Below are positions 1 through 13,300 of a stretch of 64,000 nt of DNA, piece after piece. Positions within the stretch are counted from its first letter, which is position 1, and each line of letters starts with the position of its first letter. Source of the DNA: Nereocystis luetkeana (lineage: Eukaryota > Sar > Phaeophyceae > Laminariales > Laminariaceae); the NCBI GenBank assembly GCA_031213475.1, contig JARUPZ010000023.1:9566157-9630156 (forward strand). Reading direction: 5' to 3'. Made by a program: the position numbers and the translations under genes. The notes beneath the pieces are model-generated. The model made no database searches. It saw only the letters and a program-made list of their open reading frames with translations, and was not told where the DNA came from.

Positions 1-477
1 CAAATCCTAGATCCATGTACTCGTAGTGTCTATAACGATCGTATGCGCGGACGCTTCCCGGAGAAAGTACACGGAATCGAAAATGGAAGTTTTTTTTTTA
101 ATTTGGGTATTTTTACTGAGCTTGTCACATTCACATAGGAAGAATGCGGTTTCCCCTTTTTACTCCCGTCTGCGCTCATGTGTGTGTACCGCCGTACCAG
201 GTATGTAGGAGTGCTTGGAAGCAGTTTTTTGTGTCTGTATGTCGCCGTATTTGGGGAAAAGCCAAGCCGTGCTTGTTCCCATGGGGAAAGAGGCTTGTAC
301 CCCCAACAACAACTGTAGTTGCCCTCGTTGTGGAGAGAAGGGGGCTTGCCTTGCACCCCCCCCCCCCCCCCCCCCCCCCGCACACACACATGAGATCCCC
401 CCCCCCCCCCGTTTGTGCCTGTTTTCCTTCCTGAAGTGACCGGGGCCTTGCCTCACTCGAAGCCCACCCCATGTATC

Positions 478-960
478 CCCACCCACGCCCGTACTCCGTC
501 ACGAAAGGCATGCGTGGTCAATGGTCAAATGACTGAGGCAAGCAACAAATGAGTACCCCCCCTCCCCGCTATCTCCCTCTCACTATAGTCATTCCATCCA
601 CCATCCCCGGGTTAAAACCCGACGTGCTCCGTACCCCCCCCCCCATACGGTGCAAGCAACGTCTGCATGGTCGGGGAAAACCCGACGTGCCGTTCCGGCA
701 TTGCAGGGATGCGACGGTCTATGGTCAAACGACTACGGCCACGCATGATGTCGAGTACCCCCCCCCAACCCCCGCCCCGATACAACTACGGCCATGACAT
801 GAGTACACCCCCCCCCCCCCGATGCGAGGGTCTACGGTCTTGAATGACTACGGCGGTGCATGACAACTGAGTACACCCCGCTCCGTCTCGAAGGGGATGC
901 GTGTTCAATGGTCAAATGACTCAATGCGAGAAACTGATGAGTACCCCCCCCCCCCCCTCC
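478..960 (-). repeat. Cluster of G-headed repeat fragments (minus orientation)
   Basis: At least five partial copies lie head to tail, each ending on the plus strand in GAGTAC followed by a C run (at 550, 636-645, 758, 805 and 943). The copy at 645-765 keeps the conserved core, seen on the minus strand as GGCCGTAGTCGTTTGACCAT, then the GACGTGCCG/CGTCGGGTT region. Copies at 487-560 and 885-950 belong to the TTTGTTGCTTGCC subfamily. The area left of it (1-477) has a C19 run at 357 and no gene I can support. Confidence 0.75.
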
Positions 961-1036
961 CCGCGCCCCTCCTCGTCTTCCCCTCCTTACACCTTACATC
1001 CCGGGGTTCCCTGCCTCCTGTCCGGGCGTGCCACAG

Positions 1037-1239
1037 GTGGTGGCTCAGGGCGAGCGCAGCCTATCCCTCTCCCTGGGTTCGAAGGGTCTCCATCTCACGC
1101 TGGCCGACCGCGCCACCAAGGAGTTTCTATGGGAGCACCTCCGCAAAATGCGAGAGCAAGCACGGGAACAGGCGAAGGCTACGCGCATCACCAGGGCCTC
1201 CAGCATCGATGCGATAAGCAACGTCCAGGACATGAAGAG
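1037..1239 (+). CDS. Exon 1 (visible): PH-domain-like C-terminal half
   Basis: Acceptor CCACAG after a pyrimidine-rich stretch; donor AGAG|GTAGGG; ends in phase 2. The 67 codons start VVAQGERSLSLSLGSKGLHL and continue with a long amphipathic helix containing TKEFLWEHLRKM. Two beta strands followed by a helix with a central Trp is the C-terminal pattern of a PH domain, so the first half of the domain should lie in exons left of the window. The fold call rests on pattern only and is tentative; the exon itself is well supported by phase. Confidence 0.65.
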
Positions 1240-4200
1240 GTAGGGTTTGGGTTGGGCTGGGGTTGGCGGGGGTGAGTAGGTGAGGACGGGTTGTGGTGGT
1301 GTTGGGGTGGGCTCGGAGGTAAGGGTGAGGGATGGTGGGGGCTGATTCTGTTGCCTTGCCCTAGTCATTCGTCCATTGACCACGCACCCCTTCCGAGACG
1401 GAGGTAGGGGCGGGGGGTTGCGTTCGGTAGCAATGGGGCAAGAGTCTGGGCGGTGTGGGAAGGTCAGGTAGCGGTGTGTGTCGTCAGGGACATGGTGTGA
1501 AAATGCTTGGTGTCTACTGCTGTTGGTCGGTGCATCCCGCGCGCCAGGCCCCCCGTGTCCACGTTGCTTGTGAACCCCACCTCCGCTATTGCTTTTCTCG
1601 TGCATTTCGCTCTGTCCGCCCTGTTTCTGTCGCTCCCTGCTCTGCCCTCTCTCTCTTTCTCTTTCTCTCGCATTCTATCTCCCCCTCTCTCTCTAACCTC
1701 CTCCCCCTCCCCTCCTTCCTTCCTCTGTCTCGTTTCCTTTTCCTCTCTCCCTCTTCCTCTCTTGCTCTCTTTTTTGCTACCGTTTTCCCCCTTTCCCCCC
1801 CCCCCCCCCCCTTATGTTTTGGCGTGGTTTTCGTTTTTGTGTGGGCACTACTGTCGGTCGGTATCACTACTGTTCGGTCTCGCTTTGTTTCGGGCGCTCC
1901 AGCAAGAGGAAGGGCTTATTCAAGCGCTCCCAGAGCTACAACGACGCGTCGAGGACTCAGCAGGGTTATGATGACGCCGACGATGATGACGACCAGGAAG
2001 ACTTCCTGGACGATCTGGCGCCGGGAGACAGTCGGGCGGGGCTGAGGGGGGAAAGCCTCTCCGGACTCGCGGCCAGAGGCCGGAAGTTTTTGATGCGGAT
2101 CTCGACCCGTAATGTTAACGGTGGTGAGCGAAGGAATGGGTGGGGTTGGATGGGGGTCTTGTGGGTGGGTGAATGGGTGGGTTGGTTTTGTAGGCCGAGG
2201 AGAGGAGGGGGGGGGGGGGGTCCTGCTGCTGCTGTGAACTGTGAACGGTGTCCAGAGTCCCTGTCATACTTTGATTCCAAGTACTTTAAACCCGAAATTT
2301 GGGTGCATTTACGCAATAAAGGCTATTCATATTAGTACCAAGGAGTACCTGTTACGCCAGGTACTGTAGTGTAATTCATTGCGCTCGACCTGTATATATA
2401 TTTGGATATGTATCGCCTTTGATTCATACTCGAAGCCCTGCATGGGTGTGCGACGTGCGCGCAGCCGGCTCTGGCAGGAGGGGAAGCCGCGACGGCGAGC
2501 AAGGCGCAGACGGAGCCGGCGGGAGCGGCCCCTCGTCCTCGGGGAGACGCGACAGTGGCGGATCCGACGAGTGGTCCGACAGCGAGTCCTTGGAAGACAG
2601 CGACGACAGCGACGAAGACGACGATGATGACGACGACGACGATGTCGACGATGACGATGATGCTGATGATGATGATGATGATGACCGTGCGTCTGACAGC
2701 GAGGAGGGGGGGGGGGGGAGGGTCGCCGGAGAAAAAGGTCAAGCCTTCCTCGGCGCCGCCGCCTTACCGCCCGATGGCGGAGGCGGGGGGGAAGGGGGGG
2801 AAGGGGGGGGGGGGCGGCGGTGCCGCCTTCTGTGGGGGCGGTGTCGTTTGTCGAACCTGCCGGCAGGCGGAAAGAGTCGAAGAGGGAAGAGGGGGGCGGT
2901 AGGGGAGGGGGAGAACAAACGCCTGCGGGGAAAGGGGCGCTGTCGACGCTGCGACCAGCCGTGGTGGCTACCAAGGCGAAGTCTGCCGGGAACGGGCCTC
3001 TGTTAGAGGGGGCAGGGGCTGGAGGGGCGATGGGAGGAGGAGAAAAAGGGGCAGACAAGTCTGTGACGTTGGTGGAGTCAGTTAAGATAGTTCAGATGGC
3101 GAATGGTGGGAGCGCGGCGGGGGGAGGGGATGGCCCCAGCGGTGGTGGCGTCTTGAAGGCAGGTAAGGGTAAGGGAACAGCAGGTGGTGATGGTGGTGGT
3201 GGTGGTGGTGGTGGCGGTGGTGATGCTGCTGTTGTTGCTGGTCAGGCTGCCGCGGCGGCGGCTGTTGCGGCGGGAGCGGCGGCCGCGGAGGCGACGGCGG
3301 CGGAGGCGCGGACTCTGAAGAAGGCTTCGACGCTACCGACGATGCCGAGGGTTTCGCTGCTCATGCCTACGAACCGGCCTAAAGGCGGGCGGAAAAGCGT
3401 GCAGTTTCAGGTGCGTTTTTTTTTTTTTTGGGGGGGGGGGGCATTTGCACCCGATGTGGTAGATGTATGATATACCTGGTGCCAGGTATACCAGGTATCC
3501 GCCTGTTGACCACGGGCCAGCTCTCAGGGAACGAGCAACATAATGAGAGAATGAGAGGAGGGAAGTTCACCAGTTTTCGGCGCTATAGTTGAGGCACTGC
3601 TGTCTAGTACCGTACGAATAGAACTACTGTAAGCCCTTATCCTCTATGCGGATCAGACTCCATCTGCCATTGGTTAGCAGTGTTTTTCAGTACCGCAGTC
3701 CCGTTTTGGGGGAAAACTACTTAGACTTCGAGTGTTTGTCCCCAAATTGGGACTCAGTCCGAATGGGCGTGATACTGCTCGTAGTCGCTTTGCCTCCTAC
3801 GCAGCGTGCTTCAACCGTAAAGTTTCGACTAAGTGGTGAACTGTACTGATTGCGAGAGCATCAAAGTTATGAAGAGCAGTGTCGTCAGCAAAATCATTTG
3901 TAGTCGTCTTCTTACCGCTTTTATGTTCTCGTCCAGGTTTTTCGCTCAGAGTTTTTTCTATTTCTCTTTCATTTTTATTCAAATGGAAAAAGCCTCAGTT
4001 AGTTGACATCATCAATCGACGAGTTCAGGTCAATGTTATTACCAGCTGGATTTTACTTTCGGATGATCGCATGTCAATAAACAAAAAACACGAGGACATC
4101 CGGATACAGTTTTTTTTTTTGCGGGAGGTATACGCTGGACTTTTTTTATCGTTTCTTTTTTCGGGAAAATATGTCACATCGTCCGGCCGATTTCAGGCCA

Positions 4201-7200
4201 TTCTTACTGCTGTTCATAGCTGGTTTTTCTGGGGTGATGGCATGTCAACACAATCCACCGGCAAATGCTGATACAACAAAAAATCCACGGGCAAATCCTG
4301 ATACAGGAAGACACTCCTCGGGAAACGAGTTAGCACTGCTGCTGCTGGCGCTGAGATTTTTGAAAGGCGTTTTTTTTTTTCGTTCCCTGTAGTCGTTTCC
4401 TCATATCCGCTTCTGCCGCCTTTTGCTCCCCCTCCTCGTTCTGTTCGATACTGCCGTGCCCCTGCTGCGGCTGTTAGGACGCGTTTATCACGAGCAGCGT
4501 ACCCTTTTTTTTTATTCCTGTCGTTCTGGTTGGCTCAATTATGTCGCCTCATCTCCTGCCTCTTCTCTTCGTTCTCTCGACTATTTCTATTTCTCGTCTC
4601 TGGCCTACTGGGGGGTGGCAGGTTCCCGAGAACGAGGGGCTTGACTCGGACACGTCGGACTCCCCCCTCCCCGAGTTTCTGTCCAACCCGGATGTCCGAT
4701 TCGAGGTTTCGAACACAGACAGGGCGGCCTTACGCGCGGTGCTGGACCAGCTCAGGTACGCATAATTTCATACTGGTGGTGCTAGTATCGTATCAGTCGG
4801 TGATTTGCCAGCGTGTCTCTTGTTGTGTACCAGGATATGTGGAAAGCAAATTGTCGCACACCTCGCTGTCCGGCAATGCAGCGACCGATTGAATCGTCTG
4901 GTAGTGTTTGAAGCGGTCCATATTTAGGGACATAATGCCTTGTGTGATAGGTAAACGGATGCCCCCTCTGAATGCCGTATACAGTCATCTATAAAATTAA
5001 AACGAAAACAATATAGCTGTGATGAGATCGATGTCATAGTATACCTACGGTACGTACTTAGACGTTTTTAGAGTTTTAGAGTTTTTTTTTTAACGTTCCT
5101 TCGCCCTTTTTTCGGCCGTAACGTCAAAGATAAGGCCGCAACCAAAGTACCACCACCACAACCACCACGACCACCACGACCCACCGTGTACCCACCATGT
5201 ACCCGCCGGATACCCACCATACACCCACCGTAAACCCACCATATACCCACCGTACACCCACCTTACATACCGACCCTATCCCCCACCTCGTGTACCCACG
5301 TACCTATTTACCCACCGGTACACCCTCCCCCGTACACCCAACCGTACAGGAACGCCCTCAAGCGCGCGACGAACTGTGAGAAGGGTTTCACCGCTTCTCG
5401 CTCCGCTCTCGGCCTCATGCCGAACCCCAGCTCTGGGACCCTGCGGGTGCCGCGGCTGGTCGGCTCCTCGCCTGGCGGGGGGGGCAGCAGCGGCAGCGAC
5501 GTTCCCTCTCCCGCCTATGTTGGGGGAGGCGGTGGAGGGGCGGATGGAGGCGCGGGAACCGGGGCTACCTCCGGAGACCAGGCGAGGAAGAAGGGAGGGA
5601 GGGTTGAGGAGGGGGTGGATATGGAGGAGGCGGGGTGGGGGGGGAGAGACGGCGGCGGGGGGGTTTGCAGGCTAGAAGGCGGGATAGGGACGGGGCGGCG
5701 GGGGGTTGTCTGAGGCGTGAATGAGGGTGGGGAGGGGGAGGGGAGGGGGGGAGAGGGTAGGAGGCGTGGCAGGGGAGGGAGAGCACACGCACCGGTGTGT
5801 TCACGCAAAACTGTAAATATGAGATGGCGGCTGAGGGCGAACAAAGGGCACCTGGTACACAACGTGGACCTTTTTTTGTTCGGGTCTAGAGGTGGTTTTG
5901 ATTTTTTTCCTGCTTTCTTTGTGCTTGTTTAGGTTCGTTTTTTGTATCGGTTTTGATCGACTCGTGCTGACCAACGCCTGTCCCGACGCGCCTGATGCGT
6001 GGACAGGGCCGCCTGGGGAAGCAGTACGGGAGCGGGTTGCCGTCGCTGCTGGCGTGCCTGAAGGGATTGAGGAGGGCCGGGACAGCGTTGATCGAGCGGC
6101 ACTTCTTCTGCTACGTGGTATGTCATGTCTTGCCGTGTTTTGTGTACGTGTGCGTCTTACGTATGTGTGCATTTTTTGTCTTTGTCGTTGTTTTCGTTTT
6201 TTTCCCCGTCGGTGTTCGCCTTCGTTTTTGTTACACGTTTTGTGCTCGTTTCCCTTCATCCGGGGTCCGGCGAAGAACAGGTTTCCCACGTGTTGTAGGC
6301 GCTTTTTTTGTCAGACCGTTGCGGCTTCCTTTTTTTTTAGCGGGCCCGCAATTGTTCATCGATTGAACCCCCCGTCTCCAGCTATCTCTGTTTCCGTTGC
6401 CGTTTTTTTTTTCGACCGTGTTTTCTACTGTTCCTGCCCTGGAAATGTATTCATTTCTCTCCTTCTCTCCCTTGTACGTCGTATCGCCCCCGCCTCTCCC
6501 TCCCCCCCCCCCCCCCCTCTCTTCGTCTTGCTTTCGCCTCCCCACCTTCTCCCTCTTTTCCCTTTTTTTTCTACCCCCTCACCCTTCTCCGTCCTTTGGC
6601 TTCGTTTCGCCGTCCCATTATCTCTCTTTGTCCCTTTCTTCTCCCCACCCTCTCTCTGTCCTTTGTTGTCGTCGCCTCTCAGGGAGGGTTCACGGAATTG
6701 ATCTCGACGGCGGAGAAGGCGTGGACGGCCATCTCCAAGCGCAGCCCGCCGGACGCCGCTGCCGTAGAGAGGGTAAAGGCTGCGGTAAGCGACCTCCCTC
6801 CCTTCCTCCTTCCCTCACTCGTTACATGGAACCAAGCATACAGCCGTCGACATAAAAAGTCAACCAGCTTATACTACCGTAGGCCGCTGCCGCAGAAGAA
6901 AGGGTCAAGACCGCGTGGCAAGCGGACCGACTGACCGTCGAACCTACCGACGGACCCCCCTCCTTTGCCTTTTAAGAGGGTTGAGGCTATGCGGTCAGCG
7001 ACCGACCGTCCGGTCTGACGACCGACCTGTAGTACCTCGGTTAAGTAGGCCGGTGCCGTAGAGAGGGTCGAAGCTGTGAGATAAGCGGGTTGACCGACCG
7101 TTAGACCTACCGACCTCCCTCCCTCCCTCCCTTACGTAGCCGGACACCGCTGTCACGCAGAGAAGTAATAAACCCTGCATCCCTGTTTGTTTTGGATAAT

Positions 7201-7310
7201 CTGCTCTTGAGTTTGAGTTTGATGCTGCAGTAGTGCAAAGGTTAAGGCTGCGATCAAAAACCGACCGTGCGACCTACCGACCGACCCCCCTTCCTCCCTT
7301 GGTGGGCCAC

Positions 7311-7343
<33 letters not shown>

Positions 7344-10300
7344 TTGTTGTTGGCTTCACGGCACGTATTACGCAAAGATAAAGTCACCTCTACTCTGGCG
7401 GGTTCCCAAGCTGTTTCTTTCGACAACGGGGAGAGCACAAGCGACGACCGAAATATAGACGAATCAGCAATCGGTCTTGCTTAGCGTGGCATCCTTGCGT
7501 TGTGGAGATGATGTCTGCTGCGAAATTAATCCCAGGAGGATCTGTTGTCGCGCGTGGTTATAAGACACTTTAGTACCGGTTTAAAATATGTGCCAAGACG
7601 AACATACTCATATTACAGGTCTGCGTTCTTGCGTGGTATACGCTAGCACTCTGGTCGGCAATATAAGCACCGGTAGTCATTAACATGGATACCAAAACTT
7701 TCCTGTATTTCGGCCCAGACTGGTATATGGTATATGCCACGTTAAAATATGTACCAGTTAAACGCATTAATAGTACAGTAACCTTGGAAGCTCGCTGTGA
7801 TATTGTGCGTACATCCGTGGTGTGTAAGTACGTAGTGACGAGAGCAGTTACAGCAGTAGTAAACACTACCGGGTACTTGTGTGTGATGATGTGTGAAGAC
7901 AGTGTCGAAACGGTACACAGCAGTGCATACTACCAGCACGATTCTTATTGGCGGCTGTTACTATCATGTCGTGAATGCTTGTTGCATGTTTTTTGTTAAT
8001 TATATCAACTAAACCGCAGACGGTGGACAGCACGCCAGTACGTGCTAATGTTGCGTCGTTCTTTTGATGCCCTTCCACCACCCGCACGTGGCATCCAATC
8101 GAAAAGTCGAAAGTCACCAATCGGGTTGTTTTACGTAAATCCGCATCTGCGCTATGTTGGTAGACTGATTGATGATGGTCTAGACTACTACTATAGCTTG
8201 TGGCCTTTATGTCCATTCCGCAGGCGTAAGAGATAACCCGAACGCATGGTTTCAGCAGCACGAGTCCACTGACGCACTGCTACTTCCCTGTACTGCTGCT
8301 ACAGCTTTGTGCGTTTTGTTTTGATGTTTTGTTCCGTACGCGACGATGTTCCACCCGTCTGTCCACGTTAGTCGCGCTTTTAGCTCTACAAGCAGTAGTT
8401 TTTGCGTCCATCTGTTGTACTGCTGGAGCAAAAGGTTCCAGTCCCGGCGGGATCGCCAAATCCCCACCCCCTCATCCCCTCCTCTCAGCCCGCAATCAAT
8501 TCCGTATTATTATCGAACACCCCTGATTTTGCTAATAATGCGAAAGCAATAATCGGCGCCCGTTTTGACGCCAGCGACGGGTTGATTTGACACGCGCCAC
8601 GAGTTTTGAAGGTGAAGGTGTCGTGGCTTTGTTTTTACCGACCGAAAGAAGAAAAAAAAGTCAGTCGGCTAACACGACATGTGTTCCCCCCGTCTCCCTA
8701 TTCATATTAATAGTGTATACCGTCTATCTATCTATCCATCCATCCATCCATCTATCCACCCATCCGTCCACTCACCCATCCTTTCATCCAACCGGCCAGC
8801 TACCTGGCTACCTACCCACCCACCCATCCCCACTCCCCTCGCTCTTCCCCCCTACGCTTGTTGTGTTAGATAATCGAGGGCACGCAGCTTCTGGAGGATC
8901 ACGGAGGCTGGCCCGGCGATATTCCGCACTCGGGAGCGCGTCTCGTTGTCCGCATGGTCAGGGGCCTTCTGGAGCGCGACGGGGAGCGTCTCAAGGTATA
9001 GGAGTGCATCACGTCAGATACCTGGTGTATATCAAATCCCGTTTCGCATCAGATAGATCAGATCCCGTCCCGGATCTGGATCACTGTCTAGATCTCTCGG
9101 AGAAGTTAGGTACTTGCTGCACCCACGGGTTGGTACCATCTGTATACGTGCGCGACTTCAATAGTAAGATATTACACTAGGGCTCCGCATGGGTAGGGTA
9201 GGGCAGGGTAGCAATTCGACTTGTTCTACAGATAGCAAAACAGCACTACGCACGTGAAAAAAATAGTCCTTGTAGTATGTAAGGCAATGCCAAGATATCA
9301 ATATAGCCAGATCGTCTACACTACTATTAATAATGAAATTACTACAAGTATCTGCGTGTGCGATATTATGCGAATCCGTTCCCGAGCTTCAGATTTCGAT
9401 CGCATTATTAACCAAAACAACTATTAATATAAATACGAAAGGTATGTATGTACAGTGTACCTGGTTCCGGCTGATACATGCGTGTGACTCGGAATAGCCT
9501 TCTTGTAATCGCGTATCCCGAGCCCACGCCGACTGGCTCTCTAGTCCCGCCAGGAAGAAACGTGTCGACTGCGTTTAAAGTGATGTGTCGACTCAACCAA
9601 GCATCCGGGGCTAGCACGCTGGCGGACTGCCGACTGCATGCTGCATGTTTTGTGCTTTTAGTCATGGAGATTAGGCAGCTTTTCTTGCTAGTAGATCCGA
9701 GCCTCGCAGACCGATCTCATGTAGTCAGAGGACAGAGAGACGAGCTGACGGCCTTATTTATGCCTTCGTTGTTTAACCCTTGGGTTATTACTATTACGGG
9801 GGACCATAGTTAATGAGACCTGTGGTAGACATAAAAACGTATATATTTAACCATTTCTACTAACAGTATTTGGTCCTATCAACTATGGTCCCCCGTAATA
9901 TTAATATTCATAATTGCTACTGCTTGCTGCTGCTGCTGTTGTAGGTTATACTCACCGTTCACTTTCTTGTACATAAAGGACGTCCTACAGAACAACAACA
10001 AATCGTAGGTTGTCGTCGGGCAGCAGACATAGCAACGACCAGCGGCAACTCGCGCTCGTGCTCTCTAGAGAGGCAGCGACGGCAAGCAGCAGTCGTTCAT
10101 CAAGCTCTCCCTTTCGTGCCAGTCACGGGCAGCGCATTTGTGTGTGTGCGTGTGTGGGCCGTGATTCCCGTCGACCTAGGAAGTACGGTAGGAACGAACA
10201 CGTACATAATCTCGAGAAAGGTGCAATTAGTTGGATGCTGCACAGGGACAGGACGGCCATGCGTACGAACTCACACTTCCTCGGTGTTTCGAAAGCAACC

Positions 10301-13300
10301 GCGCAGCCACGGTGCGCACTACAGCAGCAGCAGCAGCAGTAGCGGCACAGCAGCAGTGTTGGCATAGTATGTGTGTGCAGTGTTCATCAGGAGACACTTC
10401 AAGTTAACGACATCCTAAAGGGTAGCCTTATATATGTACAAATGTATACTCGTATCTTTATATGTACATCAGGAGTCTCACGTCTCCCCCCCGCTCCCCT
10501 CACCCACCCACCCATCCCTCTTCTCCGCTCAAATATCCTCCTCAACCCGTACTACTACTACCATTGCTACTGCTACTACTACGCTACCTCTACCTCTTCC
10601 TCGGGGTTTCCAGGAGCTAAGCAGGCGTATCGCTACGGCGGCGCGGGCGCCAATCGTGGTAGGCGATGTGTTTCAGGACGAGGCGGCGGGGGAGGTGCAG
10701 CTGCGCTACATGGCGAGCATGGACGGGGCTCCCCTCGACAAGGCGGCCCGGACGCACGAAAAGCTGCGGACGCTGAGCGAGCTGCTAGCGCCCTTTACCT
10801 CTCCAGAGAGGGAGGAGGGCATAACGCCTCTTACAATTGAGGTGGGTGTCTAGTTTTTGTGGGGGAAAGGGGGGGCGGGGGGGGGGGGAGGGGCTGGTAG
10901 TTGTGTTGATGTTTTTCTTGTCAGGGGTGGTAGGGGTGGTAGTTGTGTTAGTGTTTTTAGTAGAGAAGGGATGGTGGGAGTATTCGTTGTGTCGCTGTTT
11001 TTTTTTTTTTTTTGGGGGGGGGGTTAGGGGGTGTCATTTATTAATATACGTAATAGTGAGGTGGGATTTTGTGTTTTGCTTGCTGCAGAGTTTGAGAGTG
11101 GTTAGTGTTGTTGGTGTTCGTTGTTAGGGTGGTGGTTGAGAGTGGCAGTCGTTTTTTTTTCGCGGGGGGGGGAGGGATGTGGCCACTGTGTTGTGATCCG
11201 GGCGGGGCGGGGGAGGGGGGGGGGGGGGGGATAGTTGACGTCATGCATGGCCTTAATCGTATGGCCATGGGGTGTTGGGCACTCTGTATTGAACAGAGTG
11301 TTTACTTACATTTGCCCCACCAAACCATCGCATCAATGAGCCTAATCGCTCAACCAATCACCTATCGATCGTACAACACGAGCCAACCAACCGAACGACG
11401 AACCCAACCTACAAACCGAACCCGAACCCGAACCTGAACCCTCGATGCGCGCAGGACATGTCGGCGCTGCTCTGGAGGGCCCACGACATGCTTTACGCTA
11501 GGGTGGACGCAAACGCCGGCCGACGAGGCGTCTTCAAGTCCAGCGCCGCCCCCCTCCTGCCCCCCCGCCGCGACGTAGCGTCGCCCCCGGTGTTGTGCCC
11601 GGAGCTTCCCCCCCACCACCTCCCTCGGCTAGCGATGCAGGTGATTTGATTCGACCCTCTGCGTATAAATGTGTATATGCTCTATTAATACTGGACGTAT
11701 ATATACATACCTGGTATATATGAGCTCCGTTCGATACTCCTATCAGTGTCCAGGCGAGGCTTATATTCCTGGACAGAGTGGTATGAAAACGTGCCCCTGA
11801 GTACAAGGTCCATTTTGACTTCATTTTAATGTACAACTGGTCGCTATATTAAGGGACAGAGAGTGGCACGAAGTTTTTACCTGTAAAAAGTGAATCCTTG
11901 TTTGGAGACTACTATGTTGTACAGTAGAGTAGTTCACACCCTCGGACAGAGTAGAGATGGCCCCTGTTGGTATTCCTTACTTGTTTTTGTCTTGATGTTT
12001 CAAGGCAAAATGCCTTCCTGACTTGTACGAGTTATGATCTGTTTATCAATGGCTCGTATTTCACATCTCATCACGACAGGTTAGGTCCTACAGCAGTAGA
12101 TGATCTACTGTTAATAGTGTAGACCGTGACCTCTGTTTTCTGTCCGGCGTAGGAAGTTGGTGGGAAGTTGAGTCGGTGCCTTTTTTTCGACAGTTCACTA
12201 TTCATACGTGGGAAGGATTGTGCGTTTTAGTGGCCAGCCCAGAGGGCCGCTCGCTGCTTGTCCGTACCTGGAGAGTTTTGGGTTTATGTTTTTTTTTCTA
12301 TAGCAGTGGTAAAATGGTTGATTGGGTTCGTGTAAGTGTGGTTGCATTTTTTGTTGTTTTGGTTGTATAGTGGTTGATTTGTTGTCTTCGAGTCAAATAT
12401 TCGAGTTGTTTTCGTTTTCGGGTACGGTCGATTTTTTTCGGTGTTAGCGGTCGGTCTGCCACTCGCAACCATCCTCCCTCCGAAGTTGAAAGCCTCCCCC
12501 CCCCCTCTCTTTCCCATATAAAACCCAACACTCTCCCCTCACCCCTTCCCCCCCCCTCTATAAAACTGGACGTTCTCCCCTCCCCCTATTGCCTAACGGA
12601 TAACGCGTATAATATTAGGAGCGAGTGGCGGCTGGGCTGCTCGGGCGTGTCAGCCCGTGGGATCCTCCCATGGTCATCACGGGAGTCACCGGGGTCGGGA
12701 AGACAGTGCTGGCGGCCGCTGTAGCGCGTCGGTCAGACGTTAGGCGTCACTTCAGGTGAGGCAAGAGGGAGAGGGGAAGGGGGGGAGGGGGGTACTCGAT
12801 ATCATGCAGGACCTTCGGTCGTGTGACTATATAGACCCTCGCATCCTTACAATGCCTGGACGGAGCACGTCGGGTTTTCATCGATCGGACAGACATTGCG
12901 CGCACCAAGCGCGAAGCGGGGAGGGGGGGAGGGGGGAGAGGTACGCACTTTTTTCTTGTCTTACGAAATGATGTGACCATTAACCACGCATCCCTTTCGG
13001 GACGACGCACCGTTCCTACTCCTAATAGAGACACAGGGGAGGGGGGAAGGGGAGAGATGGGGTGTGGGATGTACTCGATATCATGCATGGCCGTAGTCGT
13101 AAGACTAGAGGGGAGGTTATTCCGGGGTGGAGATTAGGGGTTTCGAACCTGCAGTATTTTGTGGGCGTTCTGGTACCCTGGTAACAATGGTTGTGACCGT
13201 TACTTTTGGGAGTGCCAGAGGTATCGGGTACCTGGTATTTCGACAACCTGGTAGAAGTGCTGTCATGAAGACTCCAATGCTGTTTTTCTCGACATGAAGG

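Noticed and set aside
5892-6701. 269-codon plus-strand frame
   Set aside because: It overlaps real exon 6 in another frame, and its second half is CT-rich intron sequence (Phe/Pro/Leu/Ser).
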